This document shows, in pieces, positions 9,301 through 14,984 of a DNA stretch of 14,984 nucleotides. The position numbers and the translations under genes were made by a program. Positions within the stretch are counted from its first letter, which is position 1. Every line of letters begins with the position of its first letter. Under the pieces are notes generated by a model. That model made no database searches. It saw nothing but the letters and a program-made list of their open reading frames with translations, and was not told where the DNA came from. The stretch lies in NCBI GenBank assembly GCA_018985235.1, contig JADGIG010000160.1, forward strand, positions 1 to 14,984, written 5' to 3'. The DNA comes from Sanchytrium tribonematis (taxonomy: Eukaryota > Sanchytriomycota > Sanchytriomycetes > Sanchytriales > Sanchytriaceae).

Positions 9301-10044
9301 TTGGTGGATGTTCAGGGAAAAGCAAGCCTTCAAAAAGTTGAATTTACATATCCAGCAAGAAAAGACATCAAAATTCTTCATGGAATCTCTCAAGTTTTCC
9401 AACCTGGTAAAACAACTGCATTGGTTGGTAGTTCTGGAAGTGGGAAAAGTACCATTGTTCAATTATTAAGTAGATTTTATGATCCTCAAAGCGGTATCGT
9501 GGAAATGGAACTATTTAATTTAAAAGATTGGAATTTGAAATACTTAAGAGATCAAATTGCACTTGTGAGTCAAGATCCTGTATTATTTAGAGGTACAGTT
9601 AAAGAGAATATTGCTTTTGGAAAAGAAGATGTGGATATGGAAAGAATGGTCGAATGTGTAAAAATGGCAAATATTTCTGAATATATAGATAATCTACCAG
9701 AGAAATACGATACGCTGATCAGTAACACGGTCGCCAGTGGTGGGCAAAAGCAAAGAATTGTTATCGCTAGAGCATTGTATAAAAATCCTAAATTTTTGTT
9801 ATTAGATGAAGCAACATCTGCTTTGGATACTCAAAGTGAAAAAGTCGTTCAAGAAGCATTGGACAAGGCAAGTGAAAATAGAACGACCATTGTGATTGCA
9901 CATCGATTATCTACAATCCAACACGCTCATATGATTGTTGTGATGGACAGAGGTGAAATTAAAGAAATTGGAAATCATCAGGAATTGTACGCCCTTGGTG
10001 GAATATATACAACTTTAGTTAATCAGCAAAGTTTGTCAACTTAA
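6363..10044 (+). CDS. Full-length ABCB-type (MDR/P-glycoprotein/Ste6-like) ABC transporter, one 19-nt intron
   Basis: An ATP-driven membrane exporter with TMD1-NBD1-TMD2-NBD2 order. Exons 6363-8817 and 8837-10044 join to 1220 residues, normal for the family. NBD1 has Walker A GASGSGKST (400-408), signature MSGGQ (508-512), Walker B ILLLDEATSALD with Glu533, and H-loop His564. NBD2 has GSSGSGKST (1016-1024), Q-loop VSQDP, Walker B LLLDE with Glu1143, and His1174. A charged Lys/Glu linker (about 610-640) joins the halves. NBD2's signature is ASGGQ (1118-1122), and the usual VGExG just before it is shortened and altered. Unspliced, the frame stops at 8829-8831. Removing the intron gives TALQGWMEMKILEGF, which fits the family at that point without a gap. 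Substrate is unknown; multidrug or peptide-pheromone export are both possible. Confidence 0.95.
8818..8836 (+). other. 19-nt spliceosomal-type intron in the transporter gene
   Basis: The segment GTCATTTTATTTAATTTAG starts with GT and ends with AG. Splicing joins G8817 to GT at 8837-8838 as a Gly codon (phase 1) and restores the ABCB frame with no extra or missing residue. If retained, it adds His-Phe-Ile and then a TAA. Its last nine bases equal those of the intron at 13741-13759. A one-base frameshift mutation is the alternative, but that would leave extra residues in a tightly conserved stretch. Confidence 0.85.
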
Positions 10045-10048
10045 TAAA
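10043..10048 (+). terminator. Possible poly(A) signal overlapping the transporter stop
   Basis: AATAAA overlaps the TAA stop codon (10042-10044) by two bases. It is the canonical hexamer in a compact intergenic region, but AT-richness makes chance occurrence easy. Confidence 0.35.
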
Positions 10049-10252
10049 TTTATGACATTTGACACTATCTTAAATTGAATCAAAGACTAGTATAAGAGTA
10101 GCTTCCAAAACTGGTTAATTGAATCTGGCGCTCAATTATCTTCTCCACTATACTATTTATGATCATACAGATACAAAAGAAACTGTTCTTTCGAATATGA
10201 AGGGAATAAAATTGATTTATTCAAAATTAATTGAACTTGTTTTGAGGTTATC

Positions 10253-10282
10253 ATGAGGAAAAGCTGTACCTTTGTTTCATGA
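10253..10282 (+). promoter_or_regulatory. Possible 9-codon upstream ORF overlapping the WDR24-like start
   Basis: An ATG at 10253 opens nine codons that end in TGA at 10280-10282. That TGA overlaps the next gene's ATG at 10279 (ATGA). If the transcript includes 10253, this uORF could lower or gate translation of the main ORF. The transcription start is unknown. Confidence 0.35.
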
Positions 10283-11925
10283 AAATTGGCAACTGTGTCG
10301 CAATTCACTCATCTCCAAATCAAGATCAAATTGTACTTGCAACAAAAGACCAGTTGAAGCTATTCAGTCTTTTTCATAATATGGAGTTTTTAAGTCTAAG
10401 AACAAAACTTCCAACTAAAAATCTTTATTCTTATCTTGACGTCAAATGGACAACTCAAAATTACGTAGTAGGAGGATGTGCTAATGGGAGCTTGGTGGTT
10501 TTTAATATTCACAAATCCGGTTCTAACAAGCTAGATAGGATATTTCACGAGCACAATCGTGCGGTTTGTCGTATGGATTGCTCATCTACAGAGCCGTTGG
10601 TATTGTCGGGATCACTTGACTCGACATGTCGACTTTGGGATTTGAGGTTAAGAATCAAGTCAGTATCTAGATTTGAAGTGAAAGAACCATGTAGGGATGT
10701 TTGTTTCTATGGAACTGACAATTTTGCTGCAATCCAAGATGATGGGAATATTTATAAATTTGATTTAAGGCAACCCTCCGCAGTATTGGGAGTTTTGTCT
10801 GCTCATTCAGGATCTGGACTTACACTTTCTTATTCAAATGGATATTTGGCATCTGGTGGTAAAGACAAAACTGTAAAAATCTGGGATATTTACTCAGAGG
10901 ATATAAAACCTGTAAATACAATATATTTGGACAACATTGTTGGAAAAGTCTCTTGGAAACCAAATAGCAGCATCTTAGGAACTTTTGCGCTTCAAAATTC
11001 TGGTGAAATCCAGATTTGGGACTCGAATCGACCGCAAGTGCCAATTTTTAACATAAATCCACACACAGATTCAGTAGTTGACTTTATTTGGGGGAAAGAA
11101 AACGATTTTGTCCTTTCTATTGGAAAAGATGGTGACCTTTCCCAAACATTATACCAGAGTGGCAGCAATCCAAGAAAAAATTTCCCTACAGCAGAAAGTT
11201 CTGTTTCTTGCTATGGTGAAGCTGTCATCTTTAAGCATGGATATTTTGCAAACAAAGACACTCTATTTTACAACCTGCAAGAAGGCTTGGATTTATATGT
11301 TTATTACGCTAAAATACTCAATTTGGATGCTCCAGACGCTTTGGAGCTTAATTACCAGCTTTGCAATAATATCGGTGATGACATTGGCGCCTCTCATTTT
11401 CGACTTCTTGCATTACTCATTTCGAATTATAAAGAAGCAGATGAATTTGCTCAAACTGCAATCAAATCGTATTTTTCTCAAATCATTGAAGAAATGGCTG
11501 AATCTGGAAAGGAACAACTGGCTGCAATTTCAATAGTTTTACTAGGTGAACACATTGTTCACGATAGGCGAATGGTTATGATTTGTGATACTTACTTGAA
11601 AAAATTAAAATCTCTCTGCATGTACAATAGCGCCGCTCGTTTTTTGAAACTCTGCAATATTGAGGAACTGCAAAGGATCTCACTTTCAACCACAAGACTT
11701 ATTCAAACTTGTGGAAAGTGCAACAAAAATATTGAAGATTTTAATAATGGCTATTGCCATCATTGCCGCACTTCTTTTGCAAAATGCTCTATTTGTAAGG
11801 GCGTCACAAAGGGTCTAGTTGGTGGCTGTATTGAGTGTGGTCATACTGCACATATTGACTGCTTTAAACAATGGTTTGCGACAAATTTTAATTGTCCAAC
11901 TGGTTGTGGCTGCGTTTGCAAGTGA
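10279..11925 (+). CDS. WDR24/Sea2-like GATOR2 (SEA complex) subunit
   Basis: 548 residues, uninterrupted. The N-terminal half (about 1-300) is a WD40 propeller; good blades include GGCANGSLVVFNI, LVLSGSLDSTCRLWDLR and LASGGKDKTVKIWDI. The pairing of KLDRIFHEHNRAV with LSGS...CRLWDLR and a later CYGEA segment is the WDR24 pattern. The C-terminus is a zinc-ribbon/RING-like region: Cys478/481, 493/496, 503/506, 517/520, His522, His525, Cys528, Cys539, 543, 545, 547, with CPTGCGC as in GATOR2 WD proteins. GATOR2/SEACAT opposes GATOR1 and so supports TORC1 activation by amino acids at the lysosome or vacuole. At 548 residues it is shorter than human WDR24 (about 790); the linker is reduced. WDR59/Sea3 is the alternative, but the propeller fits WDR24 better. 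Confidence 0.85.
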   Translation: MKIGNCVAIHSSPNQDQIVLATKDQLKLFSLFHNMEFLSLRTKLPTKNLYSYLDVKWTTQNYVVGGCANGSLVVFNIHKSGSNKLDRIFHEHNRAVCRMDCSSTEPLVLSGSLDSTCRLWDLRLRIKSVSRFEVKEPCRDVCFYGTDNFAAIQDDGNIYKFDLRQPSAVLGVLSAHSGSGLTLSYSNGYLASGGKDKTVKIWDIYSEDIKPVNTIYLDNIVGKVSWKPNSSILGTFALQNSGEIQIWDSNRPQVPIFNINPHTDSVVDFIWGKENDFVLSIGKDGDLSQTLYQSGSNPRKNFPTAESSVSCYGEAVIFKHGYFANKDTLFYNLQEGLDLYVYYAKILNLDAPDALELNYQLCNNIGDDIGASHFRLLALLISNYKEADEFAQTAIKSYFSQIIEEMAESGKEQLAAISIVLLGEHIVHDRRMVMICDTYLKKLKSLCMYNSAARFLKLCNIEELQRISLSTTRLIQTCGKCNKNIEDFNNGYCHHCRTSFAKCSICKGVTKGLVGGCIECGHTAHIDCFKQWFATNFNCPTGCGCVCK

Positions 11926-12035
11926 TTATAATCGGAGCGCACCCGGTTAGGCTGTTTCCATTACTAAGCTAAACCAATTATCGAACAATCAAAAATAGAC
12001 TAATTAAATTCTAGCCCTTGTTATTTCCCCTTGAA

Positions 12036-12584
12036 ATGATTTCTATTTTGCAACCGAATGAAATCGACGATTGTGCACAAATTATATCAAAATCATTTGC
12101 GACGCTAAACAAACTTAATGAGCAATTGGGAATAACTAGAGAAGAAAATTATAAATGGTTAGTGCCATTAATCACGATTCTCCAGAAAAATGAGAATTGC
12201 CTTGTTTATAAAACTGGAAATACTATCAATGCTATTTTAATAGCTGATGATCATTGCAATACACTGCCTATTAGTCAGGCACATAGCCAGATTTTTGAGA
12301 TTGTAAAAGATATCCAAATTCCAATTGATTTGAAAAATTCACTCAATTGGTATCTGGTTTCTACCAATCCTGATTCTCATGTACCGGGTGCCTGCCAGAA
12401 AATGCTGCAGTACAGCATTGATCATTGCAAAGTGAAAAATATATATGTTGAGGCTTCGAATCCTAGTATGAGTCATATCTTGAAGAAATTGGGATTTACA
12501 CTAAAGAAAACTGCGCATTACAAAGACTATGAGTTTTGCAAATCTTTAGATGGCGGGATGGACATGTTCTTGTTAAGCCTCTGA
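12036..12584 (+). CDS. Small GNAT-like acetyltransferase, divergent
   Basis: 182 residues starting at the first ATG in frame (MISILQPNEIDDCAQII); an upstream in-frame TTG at 12018 is not a credible eukaryotic start. The fold order suggests GNAT: an N-terminal strand and helix with an acidic DD, a central region with a strand LNWYLVSTNPDSHVPGACQK, a helix MLQYSIDHC, a strand KNIYVEAS and NPSMSHILKKLGF, which resembles GNAT motif B (N...A...Y.K.GF). The acetyl-CoA loop, usually Q/RxxGxG/A, appears as VPGACQKML with only part of the consensus. Substrate and pathway are unknown. The gene sits between the WDR24-like and Vps27 genes with about 100 bp on each side. The GNAT assignment is moderate; an inactive relative is possible. 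Confidence 0.65.
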   Translation: MISILQPNEIDDCAQIISKSFATLNKLNEQLGITREENYKWLVPLITILQKNENCLVYKTGNTINAILIADDHCNTLPISQAHSQIFEIVKDIQIPIDLKNSLNWYLVSTNPDSHVPGACQKMLQYSIDHCKVKNIYVEASNPSMSHILKKLGFTLKKTAHYKDYEFCKSLDGGMDMFLLSL

Positions 12585-12618
12585 TTGCGTTAAGTTGGTT
12601 TTTTATTGTGCATGGTCG

Positions 12619-12624
12619 AATAAA
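12619..12624 (+). terminator. Possible poly(A) signal of the GNAT-like gene
   Basis: AATAAA lies 35 bases after the stop codon and about 60 bases before the next ATG. It is a canonical hexamer at a plausible distance, but this is only a short motif in AT-rich DNA. Confidence 0.4.
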
Positions 12625-12685
12625 AATTGTTTTCTAATTTCTAGCCTTAACAAATAAGAAGAGAATACATTTGAAACACCCCTAA

Positions 12686-14375
12686 ATGAGTTTCTCAAAA
12701 TTAGTTGATCAATCTTTAACATCTAGTGATTTTACCGTCATGCTGGAATTATCAGACATGATCAAATCCAAGCAGGCCTCCCCATCAGCTGTGTTATCTG
12801 AAATTAATAACAAATTATCAAACACTAATATCTCAACTGCCACAGTTCTGTTGGATTGTCTCATTAAAAACAGTGGTCCCTCATTTATCAGTGAACTATC
12901 CAATTTTAACAATATTTTTGCATTTTTGGCTGAATATATTCAGTCAAATCCAAACACCGAATTGAAAAAATATTTGCTAGAATGGGCTCATCTTTTAAAA
13001 ACACATAATCCATATATTTTTGACTTGTTTATTAGACTCAAGTACAACAATATCGATTTTCCTAAATACACTGCCAATGAAATATTGTTAGAATGTTCAT
13101 TGGCACCAGATTGGGTTGACTCAAGCAGTTGTATGATTTGCGATAATAGCTTCAATCTTATCAATAGAAAGCATCATTGTAGAAATTGTGGGAAATGCGT
13201 TTGTAACAGCTGCAGTCAAAACAAACAAACAATCCCCAAATATGGAATTATGGACACTGTTCGAGTTTGTAATAATTGCTACAATCCTAGTGGTCTGCCA
13301 AATTCCAGTGGCTCCAATTTTAAAGCTTTGGAATTGAGTGATGACCAAGAACAAAGAGAATTAGAGCTTGCGATAAAAGAATCTTTAAAACTTACAAATT
13401 CTCATCAAAATCAGAGATTTGAACCTAAAGAAAAACAAGAGGAGATTCCGGACGAGGAGCAAGAAATGATTCGAAAGGCGATTGAATTGTCTTTGAAAGA
13501 CGACAATCTTCAGAAACAGAGTGCCAATATCAAAAAGAATATTTACAAAGAATTTCAACCGAATTTAAATATCCCAAACATGAACGTGGGTTCAACATCT
13601 AGCCAATACAATTCCCAATTTAATCAGCCATATCAGCAGTCTCCCTCTCCAACACCTTCTTCTCAATTTCAGCAATTTCCCCCTCAATCCTTAGATGTGA
13701 CTGCAACTGAAATGCAATCCTTAGACTTATTTTATGCATGGTAATTAACATTAATTTAGGATGTTGCATGCTTCTCAGCAGGACCCATCACTCGTAAGTC
13801 AAACCGATGTGCTCAAAATGCAACAGCGAGTGAAAATGATTCATTCTAAACTCCAAATGAAATTGCAGTCCATAAATTCTGAGCTTATGGAGCTGCAACA
13901 ATTACAACAGTCTACGAATCAGAGCACAATTAAAATGGAACACATTGTAAAAAAGAGGCTGGAGAAATTAAACACATCCGTTACCATGAAATCGACCAAT
14001 TCGATGCCTCAAATAGTCCCACAGCCCCATACTCAAATGCCACAACCCGCTTTACAGCAATTACCCCCGCATATGCCTCAATACCAATCTTATCCGCCAA
14101 CAAATGTACCTATTCAGTTGCCAAATCAATTACCCGGTCAAACTTATGGTCACATTCCAACGCAATCAACTCAGCCTCCACATTTAAATAATTACCCTCA
14201 AAACATTCCACATCAGCAATACACGTATGCCAGCCAGCCTTCTGCTCCACCTTCGACTCATCAAATGCCAAATGTTCCACAGATCATAGATCAAATGCCA
14301 TCTGCGCCACTCGAGTCACCTACGAAAGAAGCAAAAGAGCCACAACAGTCTCAGGTTAGCTTGATTGATCTTTAA
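12686..14375 (+). CDS. Vps27/Hrs-like ESCRT-0 subunit, one 19-nt intron
   Basis: Exons 12686-13740 and 13760-14375 join to 556 residues. Order: VHS domain (about 1-135), FYVE finger (about 142-200), two ubiquitin-interacting motifs (LELAIKESL 226-234; IRKAIELSL 262-270), a coiled-coil (about 360-410), then a Pro/Gln-rich tail. The FYVE has WVD (143-145), RKHHCR (161-166) and RVC (193-195), the residues that bind PI(3)P. The tail has two PSAP motifs (512-515 and 532-535), the type bound by the Vps23/TSG101 UEV domain of ESCRT-I, and ends in LIDL, a clathrin-box form. This full set is what ESCRT-0 needs to collect ubiquitinated cargo on endosomes and hand it on. Without splicing, the frame stops right after the UIM part. 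Confidence 0.95.
13741..13759 (+). other. 19-nt spliceosomal-type intron in the Vps27 gene
   Basis: GTAATTAACATTAATTTAG begins at 13741, directly after codon bases TG. Splicing joins TG to G13760 as Trp (phase 2) and continues into the exon with the coiled coil, PSAP and clathrin-box motifs. If retained, the next codon is TAA. Length and the last nine bases match the intron at 8818-8836; the donor GTAA is closer to the usual fungal consensus. Confidence 0.85.
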
Positions 14376-14380
14376 ATAAA
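14375..14380 (+). terminator. Possible poly(A) signal overlapping the Vps27 stop
   Basis: AATAAA shares its first base with the last base of the TAA stop (14373-14375), as in the transporter gene. It is weak evidence on its own. Confidence 0.35.
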
Positions 14381-14562
14381 TTTATTGAAACTCAACGAAT
14401 CGTATTAGTGGGTACCGCTTTTGACATTAAATGTCTTGTCATTCAAGGAAAAATTAATGGTTAACAAAAACTTTTACTTATCAGTGAATTTTTGTAATTT
14501 TTTATGAAATTTCACCACAATTCAATATTGAATTTCCTAAATTGAGGAGATTTTAAAACTTG

Positions 14563-14984
14563 ATGGCGATATTTCCATACTATAAAACTTGTCAAGCTAA
14601 TAGTTATATGGCTATAACGGGAGCCCTTATTGATGATGTAAAGATAACAAGAAAGGCTTGGATACTCCCTGGCCAGAAAGTTGTTAAATTTTCAGTTCAG
14701 CCGCAAAATTATCATTTAACAGTTGAGGCAATGTCTATCGAGAAACTGCCATTTCTGCTACCAACCACATTTACAATTGGACCGAACATTGACCCCGACT
14801 CGCCTTTTGATTTACAAGCCTATGCGATGTTGTTAACTGATCAAGCCAATTCTGATCATTTAAGGACTATCATCCTTGGTATCGTTGAAGGAGAGACTAG
14901 AGTCATTGCTGCTGGATTGAAGATGGAAGAGATTTTTGAAGGAACTAAGAAATTCAAATCGGATATATTTGAAAAAATTCAGCT
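14563..14984 (+). CDS. Flotillin (SPFH/band 7 family), 5' part; runs off the window
   Basis: Starts at the ATG at 14563 and is open for 140 codons to the window edge. The opening residues YMAITGALIDDVKITRKAW, then FSVQPQNYHLTVEAMSIEKL, a Pro-rich FLLPTTFTIGPN, YAMLL, and ILGIVEGETRVIAAGLKMEE follow the flotillin N-terminal SPFH domain. The last stretch is the conserved IxGExR segment. The start is chosen because the ITGA motif sits about 18 residues in, as in fungal flotillins. Flotillins are membrane-hairpin scaffolds of ordered plasma-membrane and endosomal domains. The coiled-coil half lies outside the window. Confidence 0.88.
   Translation, partial: MAIFPYYKTCQANSYMAITGALIDDVKITRKAWILPGQKVVKFSVQPQNYHLTVEAMSIEKLPFLLPTTFTIGPNIDPDSPFDLQAYAMLLTDQANSDHLRTIILGIVEGETRVIAAGLKMEEIFEGTKKFKSDIFEKIQ

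Noticed and set aside
12018-12035. TTG at 12018 as start of the GNAT-like gene.
   Set aside because: A eukaryotic nuclear gene is expected to start at ATG; the ATG at 12036 is 18 bases downstream in the same frame and gives a natural N-terminus.
14423-14435. Palindrome GACATTAAATGTC after the Vps27 gene as a terminator hairpin.
   Set aside because: The stem is only five bases in AT-rich DNA and intrinsic terminators do not apply to a eukaryotic Pol II gene.

Overview
This is an AT-rich nuclear eukaryotic segment. ESCRT-0 Vps27, a WDR24/Sea2-type GATOR2 subunit, a full-length ABCB transporter, a flotillin and a Ty3/gypsy retrotransposon all point to a eukaryote. Gene spacing is short, and the flotillin and Vps27 look most like fungal ones, so a compact early-diverging fungus or a close relative is my best guess. 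The lineage cannot be fixed from sequence reading alone.

Layout. Positions 1-4081 are a nested mobile-element region. A 145-bp inverted repeat (1-145 and 3937-4081, two mismatches) flanks fragments of an unrecognised decayed ORF. A degenerate Ty3/gypsy LTR retrotransposon (459-3589) splits that ORF. It has 230- and 220-bp LTRs, a tRNA-iMet-type primer site, a polypurine tract and broken gag, protease, RT and integrase pieces. Positions 4082-6362 hold no intact gene, but the minus strand carries a decayed UPF1-like superfamily 1 helicase (about 4532-5790).

From 6363 on, five intact plus-strand genes follow closely: a 1220-residue ABCB transporter, a WDR24/Sea2-like protein, a small GNAT-like protein, a 556-residue Vps27/Hrs ESCRT-0 subunit, and the 5' part of a flotillin that runs off the window. 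Most encode membrane and endolysosomal functions: efflux, TORC1 regulation at the lysosome or vacuole, ubiquitin-dependent endosomal sorting, and membrane microdomains. This is not an operon, and co-location need not mean co-function.

The most striking observation is that the transporter and Vps27 each appear to be broken by a stop, yet both are repaired exactly by removing a 19-nt GT...AG segment (8818-8836 and 13741-13759). The two segments have the same length and the same last nine bases, TTAATTTAG. If confirmed by cDNA, they are spliceosomal introns near the lower size limit known for any eukaryote, and standard gene finders would split both genes.
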